Source: Micromonospora sp. RP3T
GTDB taxonomy: Bacteria > Actinomycetota > Actinomycetes > Mycobacteriales > Micromonosporaceae
Length of the DNA: 64,000 nt
Direction: 5' to 3'
Assembly (NCBI RefSeq): GCF_003027925.1
Contig: NZ_PYPS01000013.1
Span: 1 to 64,000, forward strand
Shown here: piece after piece, positions 18,801 to 28,000 of the stretch
How the letters are laid out: each line of letters opens with the position of its first letter
How positions within the stretch are numbered: position 1 is the stretch's first letter
Notes under the pieces: generated by a model
Seen by the model: only the letters and a program-made list of their open reading frames with translations
Told to the model about the DNA's origin: nothing
Databases searched by the model: none
Made by a program: the position numbers and the translations under genes

Positions 18801-19115
18801 ATCGTGGTGATCGGCGGTCTGCTCAGCTCGACGCTGCTGACGCTGGTCCTGGTGCCGACGCTCTACACCATGGTCGAGCGCACCAAGGGCTCGGTCCGGG
18901 ACCGCCGGGACCACCGCCGGGGCGTGCCGGAGCCGACCGTCCCGACCGAGCCGGCCGAGCGGGCCGAGGCCCCCGCGCCGGTGACCGTCGGCGGCGGGGA
19001 GGGTCCGACCGAGCCGCCGGCCCGCCCGTCCGGGGCGCTGGTCGACGGCACGGACCAGTTCGAGGTGCTCCGGCTGCCGAAGAGCCGCCGTTCCCCGCTT
19101 CCCCCCACCGAGTGA
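15873..19115 (+). CDS. RND efflux pump permease (HAE-type, SwrC-like)
   Basis: This 1080-aa protein has the full tandem RND architecture: a helix, a large periplasm-type loop with porter and docking subdomains, a helix block, then a repeat of the same. The proton-relay aspartates are Asp395-Asp396 in GRVVDDSIVVLENI. The TM10 lysine of AcrB (Lys940) is replaced by Thr912 in GIVVTNAIVLLD. No membrane-fusion or outer-membrane partner is encoded nearby, as expected for a monoderm pump. The last ~75 residues are a Pro/Glu/Arg-rich cytoplasmic tail. The substrate is unknown. Confidence 0.9.
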   Translation: MSLLARFSLANRGLIALIALVTAAFGAFAVPSLKQQLLPSLEFPAAFIVAPYPGAAPEIVESQVAEPIENSLQGIPGLEKVTSTSREGAATVQVQYEFGTDLDDVVNKMETAINRARLPEGVDPQVIAGSTDDLPAVVVAATGDGDERALAEKLRATVVPELEGLDGVRSVDVTGARDQVVAITPDPAKLAAARVAPTAIASALKSNGVAVPAGALADGDRSLPVQVGTPIRTVDDLRGIVLTTAPAAPVRLGDVARVEQQLAPATSFTRTNGKPSLGIAVTASPDGNAVGISHDIRDRLAELQTASGAELTVVFDQAPFVERSIESLTTEGLLGLLMAVVVILVFLLSVRSTVVTAVSIPLSVLVALLVLWAGDYSLNLLTLGALTIAVGRVVDDSIVVLENIKRHLEYGEEKRAAILAAVREVAGAVTASTLTTVAVFAPIALVGGFVGQLFAPFAITVTVALLASLLVSLTVIPVLAYWFLRPRRGADDEAARRAAEEKELRSPLQRAYLPVIGFATRSRKSRWATVALGLLVLLGTFGLAQKLETNFLDDSGQDTLAIRQEMPAGTGLTGTDRAAARVEEVLKRTPGVETYQVSAGGGDNPWAGGGGSDSASWSLALSGDTDAKAVRETLRKEFDALGPEVGELTFGGGQDASANQVEVVVQAADQETLTRAAEEVRAAMARTSGVEDVTSGLATRVPRVEVTVDRVAAARAGLTEAAVGQLVAQTYRGAPLGQVTLDGTAQDVVLSSGAKPPLSVAELRALRVGPVPLDAIADVNQVDGPQQVTRIDGERSVSVTGTATGSNLGATTAELQKKLDALDVPGATYVIGGVSADQADAFADLGLAVLAAIAIVFLIMVATFRSLTQALILLISVPFAATGAIALLLATGTPLGVPALIGVLMLVGIVVTNAIVLLDLINQYRAQGMGVTEAVVEGGRRRLRPILMTAVATVFALLPMAFGLTGEGGFISKPLAIVVIGGLLSSTLLTLVLVPTLYTMVERTKGSVRDRRDHRRGVPEPTVPTEPAERAEAPAPVTVGGGEGPTEPPARPSGALVDGTDQFEVLRLPKSRRSPLPPTE

Positions 19116-19170
19116 AAGGCGGGGGCCCCGCTTAACGCTTTCTGCATAAGCGGGGCCCCCGCCTAACACC
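19116..19170. repeat. Dispersed GGGGCCCC/GTTAAC intergenic repeat, copy 3
   Basis: Reads GGCGGGGGCCCCGCTTAACG, a CTTTCTGCATAAG linker, then CGGGGCCCCCGCCTAACACC. It is the reverse complement of the copy 2 subtype (shared TTATGCA linker). It begins directly after the RND pump stop codon and separates that gene from a co-directional one. It can fold into a long near-perfect hairpin. Confidence 0.8.
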
Positions 19171-19239
19171 TCCCCCCGGCAAAGCCTCGCTGAGCGGTAC
19201 GCTCGGTGAGCTGGTGCCTACTTTGGGTGCGGGGGCGCG

Positions 19240-20061
19240 ATGGCGGACGGCAGGGGTCGGTGGGGTCGCCGAGCGCTGCTGCGCCGGTCGGCGCTGCTGC
19301 TCGGCGGCGCCGCGCTGGGTTCCGCCGCGACACTGGAGAGCACGTGGGTGGCCGACCGCCGGCTGCCGCTGGCCGGCGGCCCGGCCAGCGCGACGCTCGG
19401 CAACCGCCGCCAGGACGTCGGCGGGGGCGGCGTGCAGGTGGTGTGGGGTGTCCGCACCGGTGAGCCGCTGGTGGCGCTGACGTTCGACGACGGGCCACGC
19501 CCACAGTGGACGCCGATGGTGCTGGACACGCTGGCCGAGCACCGGGTGCCGGCCACGTTCTTCCTGGTCGGTGAGCGGGCCCGCCGGCACGCCGCGCTGG
19601 TGCGCGGCCGGATGGGCGGCCACGAGGTGGGCAACCACAGTTGGGCGCACCACGACCTGGCCCGGATGGACGCCGCGACGGTCCACGACGACCTGCGCCG
19701 CAGCCACGACGCGATCACCGCGGCCACCGGCTCGGCGCCCCGGCTGCTCCGCCCGCCCTGGGGGCACCTGGGCGGGGCGGTGCTGTACGCGGCGGCCCAA
19801 CTGGACTACCGGCTGGTGCTCTGGACACTCCAGATGGTGGAGAGCGAGTTCCCGCACGACCCGGCCGGACACGCCCGGCGCATCGTGGCCGACGTGCGAC
19901 CCGGCACCATCCTGCTCGGTCACGACGTCGGCGATGAGCGGCGGCTGGTCGCGCTCCGCGGCCTGCCCGACATGATCGCCGGGCTGCGGGCCCGGGGCTA
20001 CGCGTTCGTCACCGTTTCCGACCTGCTGCGTCGCACCACCGCCCCGGGAGCCGCCCGATAG
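19240..20061 (+). CDS. Secreted polysaccharide deacetylase (NodB domain)
   Basis: The 273-aa protein has an Arg-rich N-terminus then a hydrophobic stretch (RRALLRRSALLLGGAALG), a likely Tat- or Sec-type export signal. The carbohydrate-esterase family 4 motifs are clear: TFDDGP at 81-86 (catalytic base and metal Asp), GNHSWAHHD with metal ligands His133 and His137, RPPWG near 175, and LLGHDV with the C-terminal catalytic His. It would remove acetyl groups from peptidoglycan or another cell-surface glycan. It is followed after 9 bp by an MFS gene, so the two may be co-transcribed. Confidence 0.88.
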   Translation: MADGRGRWGRRALLRRSALLLGGAALGSAATLESTWVADRRLPLAGGPASATLGNRRQDVGGGGVQVVWGVRTGEPLVALTFDDGPRPQWTPMVLDTLAEHRVPATFFLVGERARRHAALVRGRMGGHEVGNHSWAHHDLARMDAATVHDDLRRSHDAITAATGSAPRLLRPPWGHLGGAVLYAAAQLDYRLVLWTLQMVESEFPHDPAGHARRIVADVRPGTILLGHDVGDERRLVALRGLPDMIAGLRARGYAFVTVSDLLRRTTAPGAAR

Positions 20062-20070
20062 GGTGCCGGC

Positions 20071-21303
20071 GTGTCACCCACCCTCTCGGTCCTCGTCCGC
20101 AACCGCGACTTCCGCCACCTGTTCCTCGCCGAGCTGGTGGTCTTCGGCGCCGACTGGTTCGTCATGGTGCCGCTGCTCGTGCTGCTGCCGGAGTTGACCG
20201 GCAGCGGGATCTGGGGCGCGCTGGTGCTGGCCGTGGACACCGGCACCACCGCCCTGCTGCTCCCGTACGCGGGCACCGTCGCCGACCGGTTCGACCGCCG
20301 CAAGGTGATGATGGCGGCCAACGTGGCCGCGTTCGCCGGCATTCTGCTGCTGCTCGGTGTGCGCGGCGCCGGGACCGCCTGGCTGGCGCTGCTGGCCATC
20401 GCGGTGGTGGCCGTGGCGAAGGCGTTCTACTCGCCGGCCGCCCAGGCCGCGCTGCCCAACGTGGTCGATCCGGTGGACCTGGCGGCGGCCAACGCGGTCG
20501 CCGGCTCGGCCTGGGGCACGATGGCGGTGGTCGGCGCCTCGCTCGGCGGCATCCTGAGCGCCGCCGCCGGCCCGTACGCCTGCTTCTGGGTGGCCGCGGC
20601 GGGCCTGGCCGGGGCGGCGGCGTTGGCCGCGCTGATCCGGCGGCCCCTCCAGGCGCCCCGGGACCCGGCGGCGGGCGTGCCGCGCCCCTCGGCGGCGATC
20701 CGCGAGGCGCTCGGCTACATCGCCCGCCGGCCGCGCGTGCTCGCCCTGGTGACGGTGAAGTCGGCGGTCGGCCTGGGCAACGGCGTGCTGACCGTCTTCC
20801 CGCTGCTGGCCGGCGTGTACGGGGTCGGGGCGGTCGGCGCCGGTCTGCTGTTCGCCGCCCGGGGCGCCGGCGCGCTGGTCGGCCCGATCCTGATGCGCCG
20901 GGTGCTCAGCAACCGGGCCTGGCTGCTCACCGGCCTGGCGCTCTCCATGTCCACGTACGGGCTGGCCTACCTGGGGGCCTCGGCGGTGTCCTGGTTCCCG
21001 CTGGTGCTGGTGCTGGTCTTCCTGGCCCACCTCGGGGGCGGCAGCAACTGGGTGCTGTCCAACTACGCGCTCCAGGGCGAGGTGCCGGACCGGCTGCGCG
21101 GCCGGGTCTTCGCCACCGACATGATGCTCGCCACGCTGGCCATCGCGCTCAGCCAACTGGTGGTGGCGCTGGTGGTGGACCGGGTGGACGAGCGCACCGT
21201 GCTGGCCGGCTGCGGCCTGGTCACCGTGGTCTACGCGATCGGCTGGCGGTTCGCCACCCGGCGCCTGTCGCTCACCGACCCGGCGCGGCCGCCGGCCGGT
21301 TGA
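20071..21303 (+). CDS. MFS transporter
   Basis: This 410-aa, 12-helix major facilitator starts at GTG 20071, 9 bp after the deacetylase. The loop 2-3 signature GTVADRFDRRKVMM is intact, and the second-half equivalent lies around the cytoplasmic loop after the GARGAGALVGPILMRR helix. The N-terminal NRDFRHLFLAELVVFGADWF is typical of the enterobactin-exporter/macrolide-efflux-like (EntS/MefA) branch. The substrate is not evident. The adjacent surface-glycan deacetylase does not by itself suggest one. Confidence 0.85.
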   Translation: MSPTLSVLVRNRDFRHLFLAELVVFGADWFVMVPLLVLLPELTGSGIWGALVLAVDTGTTALLLPYAGTVADRFDRRKVMMAANVAAFAGILLLLGVRGAGTAWLALLAIAVVAVAKAFYSPAAQAALPNVVDPVDLAAANAVAGSAWGTMAVVGASLGGILSAAAGPYACFWVAAAGLAGAAALAALIRRPLQAPRDPAAGVPRPSAAIREALGYIARRPRVLALVTVKSAVGLGNGVLTVFPLLAGVYGVGAVGAGLLFAARGAGALVGPILMRRVLSNRAWLLTGLALSMSTYGLAYLGASAVSWFPLVLVLVFLAHLGGGSNWVLSNYALQGEVPDRLRGRVFATDMMLATLAIALSQLVVALVVDRVDERTVLAGCGLVTVVYAIGWRFATRRLSLTDPARPPAG

Positions 21304-21439
21304 CCGGGGGTGCTGCCGGCCGGCGTGATGCTGGCGTTCCACGGCGGCGAACGGGTAGGGCGGGACGGGCGGCCCGTCCGGCGGTCCCACGCTGCGGGCG
21401 GTCCGCCGCGGTGTCGGTGCCAGGCCCTAGCATGAGCCG

Positions 21440-22342
21440 GTGCCGACGACTTTCGCCTCCGGTCCGGTCCGGGTCCGGGTGCCCGCGACCAGCGCCAATC
21501 TCGGCCCCGGTTTCGACGCGCTCGGGCTGGCCCTCGGCCGGCACGACGACGTGACGGCCGAGGTGACCGGCGGCGGCGTCCGGGTGGCGGTCACCGGCGA
21601 GGGCGCCGGTGAGCTGCCGGCGGACGACCGGCACCTGGTGGTGACCGCCATGCGGGCCGCGTTCGACGTGCTGGGCGCGCAGCCCGCCGGCCTGGCGCTG
21701 GAGTGCGTCAACCGGATCCCGCAGGCCCGCGGTCTCGGTTCGTCCTCGGCGGCCATCGTGGCCGGGGTGCTGGCGGCCCGCGCGCTGGTGGTCGACGGCG
21801 GGCAGCGGCTGGACGACGCGGCCGCGCTGCGCCTGGCGGCGGAGCTGGAGGGGCATCCGGACAACGTGGCCCCGTGCCTGCTCGGCGGCTTCACGATCGC
21901 CTGGACGGAGCCGTCCGGCGCCCGGGCGGTCTCGCTGCCGGTGGCGTCCGCCGTCCGGCCCACCGTCTTCGTGCCGGCCGAGCGGGGCCTGACCGCGGCG
22001 GCCCGGGCCGCCCTGCCGGCCTCCGTGCCGCACGCCGACGCCGCGGCCAACGCGGGTCGGGCCGCGCTGCTGGTGCACGCGCTGACCGTCGACCCGGCGC
22101 TGCTGCTGCCGGCCACCGTCGACCGCCTGCACCAGGAGCAGCGGGCCCCGGGGATGCCGGCCAGCGCGCGGCTGGTCGCCGCGCTGCGTGCGGCGGGTGT
22201 GGCTGCCGTGATCAGTGGGGCGGGCCCGACCGTGCTGGCGCTCTCCGACGTGCCGGCGGGCTTCGAGCTGGGAACAGAATGGCGCAGGTGGGAGTTGCCG
22301 ACAGATGTCAGCGGAGCCCGGGTTTTCCGGGGTACACTTTGA
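21440..22342 (+). CDS. thrB: Homoserine kinase
   Basis: This GHMP kinase phosphorylates homoserine for threonine synthase. The 300-aa frame starts at GTG 21440. It has the N-terminal VPATSANLGPGFDALGLAL motif, the ATP-binding loop RGLGSSSAAIVAG near residues 97-110, and the C-terminal AVISGAGPTVLAL glycine motif. It is separated from hom-thrC by the RND, deacetylase and MFS genes but still lies directly upstream of rho, as in other actinobacteria. Confidence 0.96.
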   Translation: MPTTFASGPVRVRVPATSANLGPGFDALGLALGRHDDVTAEVTGGGVRVAVTGEGAGELPADDRHLVVTAMRAAFDVLGAQPAGLALECVNRIPQARGLGSSSAAIVAGVLAARALVVDGGQRLDDAAALRLAAELEGHPDNVAPCLLGGFTIAWTEPSGARAVSLPVASAVRPTVFVPAERGLTAAARAALPASVPHADAAANAGRAALLVHALTVDPALLLPATVDRLHQEQRAPGMPASARLVAALRAAGVAAVISGAGPTVLALSDVPAGFELGTEWRRWELPTDVSGARVFRGTL

Positions 22343-22361
22343 CACGCCGAGCGGGACCCTG

Positions 22362-22391
22362 TTGCCGCAGGTCGGAAGAGTTGATTACCCT
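22362..22391 (+). promoter_or_regulatory. Candidate housekeeping promoter for rho
   Basis: -35-like TTGCCG at 22362-22367, an 18-bp spacer, and -10-like TACCCT at 22386-22391, just past the thrB stop. If used, the rho transcript would carry a leader of about 285 nt. Confidence 0.4.
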
Positions 22392-22681
22392 CTAGACCGA
22401 GCACAGCCGCGAAGCATGCGATCTTCCTGCGGTTCGGCGCACCCCCGAAGCTCTCGGCGGTCAGCCCGCCACCCCTGCCCAAGGCCCACGCCGCACCGCA
22501 GTTTCCGCAGGTCGCCGCAGACGGCGAGACCTGCTCACCGAGGTTGGTGAGTCGGGAGACCGCCCTGCTGCTGTGTTACAGACTCCCGCGACGCGTCCAT
22601 GCGAGGCGGGTGCACCGAGGCCGCCCGGCCACCTGGTTCCACGACCCCGGGCAGCCCCGGCCTATCGAGGGAAGGAATCCA
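22392..22681 (+). other. Long rho leader region
   Basis: About 290 bp with no supported gene between thrB and the rho start. It is C-rich around 22440-22500 (a run with many CCC and few G), the composition expected of a Rho-loading site, and ends in the strong ribosome site GAGGGAAGGA at 22667-22676. An in-frame ATG at 22544 exists, but the added 46 residues look non-conserved. A long leader allowing Rho to limit its own synthesis is an inference. Confidence 0.45.
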
Positions 22682-24862
22682 TTGAGCGACACCACCGACG
22701 TGACGTCGGATGTTTCCAACGTCGCTGGCGATGCCACCACCGCCGCCCCCACGCGCCGTCGGCGTAGCGGCACCGGCCTGTCGGCGATGCTGCTGCCGGA
22801 GCTCCAGAGCCTGGCCGCGTCGCTCGGCATCTCTGGTACGGCTCGCATGCGCAAGGGCGAGCTGATCAGTGCGATCACCGAGCGGCAGGGCGGCGCCGCC
22901 GCCGGTACCCCTCGACCGCGGGCCGAGGTAGCGGCCGCGGCGGCTCCCGCACGCGAGGAGGTGCACGCCGAGGTCCGTGAGGAGCGGGCCGAGACCGGGC
23001 GTCGTCCCGCCGAGCAGGCGCCGGCCGCCGAGGCGACCGAGGGCCGCACCCGTGGCCGCCGTACCCGGACCGCCACCGCGGCCACCGAGGCGCGTCCGGC
23101 CGAGGCACCCGCGGTGGAGGCGCCCGCCGAGACCGGCGAGCGTGCCGAGCGCGGTACCGAGCGTGCCGAGCGCGGCGGCGAGCGGACCGAGCGGGGTGCC
23201 GAGCGGACCGAGCGTGGCGGCGAGCGTGCCGATGGCGGCGGCGAGCGCGACGAGCGTGCCGAAGGCCGGGGCCGCGACCGGGGCGACCGCAACGACCGGG
23301 GCGAGCGCACCGACCGCAATGACCGGGGCGAGCGCACCGACCGCAACGACCGGGGCGAGCGTGCCGAGCGGGGCGACCGCAACGACCGGGGCGACCGCAA
23401 CGAGCGTGCCGACCGGGGCGAGCGTGCCGAGCGGGGCGAGCGCAACGACCGGGGCGAGCGCAACGACCGGGGCGAGCGCAACGACCGGGGTGACCGGGGT
23501 GACCGCAACGACCGGGGCGAGCGTGCCGAGCGGGGCGACCGGAGCGACCGCAACGACCGGGGGCAGCGCGCCGAGCGGGACAACCGCGACAACCGCGACA
23601 ACGACGACGACGACGAGGGCGGCGGCCGGCGGGGCCGGCGCAGCCGGTTCCGGGACCGTCGGCGTGGCCGCGGCGAGCGGGGCGAGAACGGCGACGGCGG
23701 TGCCGTCCGCGAGCCGCAGGTCGGCGAGGACGACGTGCTCGTCCCGGTGGCCGGCATCATCGACGTGCTCGACAACTACGCCTTCGTCCGGACCACCGGC
23801 TACCTGGCCGGCCCGAACGACGTGTACGTCTCGATGTCCCAGATCAAGAAGTACGGCCTGCGCCGCGGTGACGCCATCACCGGCGCGGTGCGGGCGGCCC
23901 GGGACGGCGAGCAGCGGCGCGACAAGTACAACCCGCTGGTCCGGCTGGACACCATCAACGGCATGGAGCCGGACGAGGCGAAGCGCCGGCCGGAGTTCTA
24001 CAAGCTCACCCCGCTCTACCCGCAGGAGCGGCTGCGGCTGGAGACCGAGCCGCACATCCTGACCACCCGGGTCATCGACCTGGTCATGCCGATCGGCAAG
24101 GGTCAGCGGGCGCTCATCCAGTCGCCGCCCAAGGCGGGTAAGACGATGGTGTTGCAGGCGATCGCGAACGCGATCACTCGCAACAACCCGGAGTGCCACC
24201 TGATGGTGGTGCTGGTGGACGAGCGGCCCGAAGAGGTCACCGACATGCAGCGGTCGATCAAGGGCGAGGTCATCGCGGCCACGTTCGACCGTCCGCCGCA
24301 GGACCACACCACGGTGGCTGAGCTGGCGATCGAGCGGGCGAAGCGTCTGGTCGAGCTGGGGCACGACGTGGTCGTGCTGCTCGACTCGGTGACCCGGCTG
24401 GGTCGGTCGTACAACCTGGCGGCGCCGGCCAGCGGCCGGATCATGTCGGGTGGTATCGACTCCACCGCGCTCTACCCGCCGAAGCGCTTCCTCGGCGCGG
24501 CCCGCAACATCGAGAACGGCGGCTCGCTGACCATCATCGCCACGGCGCTGGTGGAGACCGGGTCCATGGCGGACACGGTCATCTTCGAGGAGTTCAAGGG
24601 CACCGGCAACGCCGAGCTGAAGCTGGACCGGAAGATCGCCGACAAGCGCGTCTTCCCGGCGATCGACATCAACCCCACCGGTACGCGCAAGGAAGAGGTC
24701 CTGCTCGCGCCGGAGGAGTTGGCGATCATCCACAAGCTCCGCAAGGTGCTGCACTCGCTGGACTCGCAGGCCGCGCTCGACCTGCTGCTGGACCGGCTCA
24801 AGCAGTCCCGTACCAACATCGAGTTCCTGATGCAGATCGCGAAGTCCACTCCGGGCGAGTGA
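22682..24862 (+). CDS. rho: Transcription termination factor Rho
   Basis: I chose TTG 22682 (reads LSDTTDVTSDVSN), which has GAGGGAAGGA about 7 bp upstream and matches the usual actinobacterial MSDTTD start. The product is 726 aa. Residues ~35-75 are the Rho N-terminal helical domain (LPELQSLAASLGISGTARMRK). About 150-310 is a disordered insert of repeated ERAERGDRNDRG-type units. Then come the RNA-binding cold-shock domain (YAFVRTTGYLAGPNDVYVS) and the RecA-like motor with Walker A SPPKAGKT near 480 and the Q/R loops downstream. It is an RNA-dependent ATPase hexamer that ends transcription. Confidence 0.95.
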   Translation: MSDTTDVTSDVSNVAGDATTAAPTRRRRSGTGLSAMLLPELQSLAASLGISGTARMRKGELISAITERQGGAAAGTPRPRAEVAAAAAPAREEVHAEVREERAETGRRPAEQAPAAEATEGRTRGRRTRTATAATEARPAEAPAVEAPAETGERAERGTERAERGGERTERGAERTERGGERADGGGERDERAEGRGRDRGDRNDRGERTDRNDRGERTDRNDRGERAERGDRNDRGDRNERADRGERAERGERNDRGERNDRGERNDRGDRGDRNDRGERAERGDRSDRNDRGQRAERDNRDNRDNDDDDEGGGRRGRRSRFRDRRRGRGERGENGDGGAVREPQVGEDDVLVPVAGIIDVLDNYAFVRTTGYLAGPNDVYVSMSQIKKYGLRRGDAITGAVRAARDGEQRRDKYNPLVRLDTINGMEPDEAKRRPEFYKLTPLYPQERLRLETEPHILTTRVIDLVMPIGKGQRALIQSPPKAGKTMVLQAIANAITRNNPECHLMVVLVDERPEEVTDMQRSIKGEVIAATFDRPPQDHTTVAELAIERAKRLVELGHDVVVLLDSVTRLGRSYNLAAPASGRIMSGGIDSTALYPPKRFLGAARNIENGGSLTIIATALVETGSMADTVIFEEFKGTGNAELKLDRKIADKRVFPAIDINPTGTRKEEVLLAPEELAIIHKLRKVLHSLDSQAALDLLLDRLKQSRTNIEFLMQIAKSTPGE
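23130..23600. repeat. Low-complexity tandem repeat inside rho
   Basis: Degenerate 9-15 bp units of the type CGCAACGACCGGGGCGAGCG recur about thirty times and encode (E/D)R-(A/T/N)-(E/D)-RG peptides. It is a coding repeat, not an intergenic array, and is likely to vary in length among strains. It also creates long spurious open frames on the other strand. Confidence 0.85.
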
Positions 24863-24878
24863 CCTGACGGACCGACGA

Positions 24879-24909
24879 CGAGGGGCACGGCCACCGGCCG
24901 TGCCCCTCG
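24879..24909 (+). terminator. Strong terminator after rho
   Basis: Perfect 14-bp stem CGAGGGGCACGGCC / GGCCGTGCCCCTCG with a 3-nt loop, 16 bp past the rho stop. It ends the thrB-rho unit. Confidence 0.8.
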
Positions 24910-25003
24910 TTCGCGTACGTGACCCCCGGGCCTGCTGAAGTTTTTCTACGGTTCAGCCGCGAGGTATTGAAACTTCTGTTCAGGGTCGGGTTGACTGTCG
25001 TCC

Positions 25004-28000
25004 ATGCGACTACGCAGTCGATCCATCCGTTCCGCCGGCGTCCTGCTGCTGACGCCGCTGCTCACCCTCACCGCGCCGATGCCGTCGGCGGCGGCGGCCA
25101 CCCCGTCGACCCCGGCCGCGGCGACCCCCACTGGCACGGCGGCCGAGGACGCGCCGGCCGCCTCCTCCCGACCCGAGTCGGCGGTCACGCTGGCCGCGGT
25201 GGAACCCGCCGGTGGCCTGGAGACCGCGAAGACCACCCGGCCGGTCGCGCCCGGTCTCGACCTGACCTCCTTCGACAGGTACGACGCCGCCGGCTGGCTG
25301 CGGGCCGACGCGCTCACCGCCGACCTGTCCGGCGGGCTGACAGTGGACTACGTCAACTCCGGCGCGGTCACCCGGGACGAGCCGCTGCGGGCGGCGGTGG
25401 ACCGGTCCCGCGCCGTGGCGGCCGTGAACGGCGACTTCTTCGACATCAACAACTCCGGTGCCGCCCAGGGCGTCGGCATCCGTTCCGGCGAGCTGGTGCA
25501 GTCGCCGGTCACCGGGCACCCCAACGCGGTCGGCATCAGCGCCGGCGGCATCGGCCGGGTGGTCGAGGTCGGCTTCGAGGGCACCGCCGCGCTGCCCGCC
25601 GGCCCGGTGCCGCTGACCCAGTTCAACAACATGGTGCAGCGCGACGGCGTGGGCGTGTTCACGCCGCTCTGGGGCGCGTACCCCCGGCAGCGCGCGGTGG
25701 ACGGCGCGGCGCGGGTGGTCGAGGTGACGGTGACCGGCGGGCGGGTGGCCACGGTCGCCACCACGGCGGGGGAGGGGCCGATCCCGGCCGGCAGCACGGT
25801 GCTGCTCGGCCGGGAGGCCGGGGCGGACGCGCTCGCCGCGTTGCGTCCCGGCGACGCGGTGGACCTGTCCTGGCGTCCGCGCGCCTCCGACGGCGGCGAC
25901 CTGCGCGCCGCGGTGGGCGGCGGGAACGTGCTGGTCCGGGACGGCGTGGTGCAGAGCATCGCCGACCAGTCGCTGGCCCCGCGTACGTCGGTCGGCTTCT
26001 CCGCCGACGGACGTCGGATGATCATGCTGACGGTGGACGGCCGGCAGGTGGACAGCCGTGGTGTCACCCAGACCGAGATGGGCCGGATGATGGTCGAGCT
26101 GGGTGCCGCGAACGCGCTCAACCTCGACGGCGGCGGCTCCTCCACGCTGCTGGCCCGGGAGCCCGGCGCGGCGGCCGTCCAGGTGGAGAACAGCCCCTCC
26201 GACGGCAGCGAGCGGCCGGTGCCGAACGGGCTGGCCGTCTACGCGCCGAAGGGCAGCGGCCGGCTCACCGGGTACTGGCTGGAGACCGCGAGCGACCCGA
26301 CCGCCGCGCCGGGCGTCGCCCCGGTTCGCGGCGGCCGGCCGGACCGGGTCTTCCCGGGCCTCACCCGCCGGCTCACCGCCGCCGGTCACGACGAGACGTA
26401 CGGGCCGGCGGCCGGCGAGCCGCGCTGGCGCGCCACCCACGGCCGGGTGGACGGCGACGGCATCTTCCGGGCCGGCAGCCCCGGCCGGAGCACCGTCACC
26501 GCCGCGCGCGGGCGGGCCCGGGGCACGCTCGACCTGACCGTGCTCGGCCCACTGGCGCGGATCGACGCCACCGTCGACCGGGTCGGCCTCGACGGGGCCG
26601 GCGACACCGGCCTGTTCGGCGTGGTCGGCTACGACGCCGAGGGCAACACCGCGCCGATCGAGCCGGCCGACCTGACGCTGGAGTACGACCACGACCTGCT
26701 CTCCGTCACCCCCACCGCCGACGGCAACCTGTCCGTGACGGCGCTCGGCGGGTCCGGCTCGGCGCTGGTCACCGCCCTAGTCGGCGGGCACCGCACGGTG
26801 CTGCCGGTGACGGTCGGGCTGACCGACGTGCCGGTGGCCGGCTTCGACGACGCCGCGTCCTGGCGGTTCAGTCAGGCCCGGGCCGCCGGCGCGGTCGCCC
26901 CGGCGGACGGGCACACCGGCACCGGCCTGAAGATGTCGTACGACTTCAGCCAGTCCACCGGCACCCGGGCCGCGTACGCCGACCCGCCGGCCTGGATCGA
27001 CGTGCCCGGCCAGCCGCAGGCGTTCGGGATGTGGATCAGGGCGAACGGCACCGGCGAGTGGCCGAGCCTGCACCTGCACGACGCGCAGGACACCCAGTTC
27101 GTGCTGCGCGGCCCGTACCTGGACTGGACCGGCTGGAAGTACGTCGAGTTCGCGGTGCCGCCCGGCGTGCAGTACCCGGTGCGGGTGCGCCGGTTCTACG
27201 TGGCCGAGACCGACCCGGCGAAGCAGTACCGCAGCGAGGTGGTGATCGACGACCTGGTGGCCCGGGTGCCGCCGGACGTGCAGGCCCCGCCGGAGCCGAA
27301 CCGCACCGACCGGGTGGTGCTGCGCGACGGCACCGTCGACGGCGCGCCCTGGCGCTTCGCGGTGCTCTCCGACGCCCAGTTCGTCGCCGCCGACCCGGAC
27401 AGCGAGCTGGTCGCCCAGGCCCGCCGTACGCTGCGCGAGGTCCGCGCCGCCCGGCCGGACTTCCTGATCATCGACGGCGACTTCGTGGACACCGCGTACC
27501 CGGCGGACTTCGCGCTGGCCAAGCGGATCCTGGACGAGGAGCTGGGCGGCGAGGTGCCCTACCACTACGTGCCGGGCAACCACGAGATCATGGGCGCCCC
27601 GATCGACAACTTCCGCAGCGTGTTCGGGGACACCACGCGTGTCTTCGACCACCGGGGCACCCGGTTCCTCACCCTGAGCACGGCCAGCGGCTCGCTGCGC
27701 GGGGGCGGCTTCGACCAGGTGGAACTGCTGCGCCGGACGCTCGACGAGGCGGCTGCCGACCGAGCCGTCGGCTCGGTGGCGGTGCTGTTCCACCACCCGC
27801 CGCGCGACCCGGGCCCGGTCAAGGCCAGCCAACTGGGGGACCGGAAGGAGGCCGCGCTCGTCGAGCAGTGGCTGGCCGACTTCCAGCACCGCACCGGAAA
27901 GGGCGCGGTGATGGTCAACGGGCACGTCGGCACGTTCCACGCCGACCGGGTGGACGGCGTCCCGTACGTGATCAACGGGAACGCGGGCAAGGACCCGTCC

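Noticed and set aside
15675-19169. 1164-aa open frame on the minus strand opposite the RND pump
   Set aside because: No domain pattern; it mirrors the third-position GC bias of the pump gene and overlaps a repeat.
22544-22681. Longer N-terminus for Rho from ATG 22544
   Set aside because: The added 46 residues look non-conserved, and the strong ribosome site lies at TTG 22682.
23130-23600. CRISPR-like direct repeats
   Set aside because: Units are continuous, in frame, without unique spacers; they encode the Rho insert.
22535-24754. Minus-strand frames with APVVALAPV- or RSPRSLRS-like repeats opposite rho
   Set aside because: They come from the RD/RG tandem repeat read backwards; no start or ribosome site and no family match.
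24935-24990. PHO box upstream of the glycosidase-phosphoesterase gene
   Set aside because: Two GTTCAG copies are present, but not as 11-bp direct repeats with the GTTCACC form; mentioned only as repeats.
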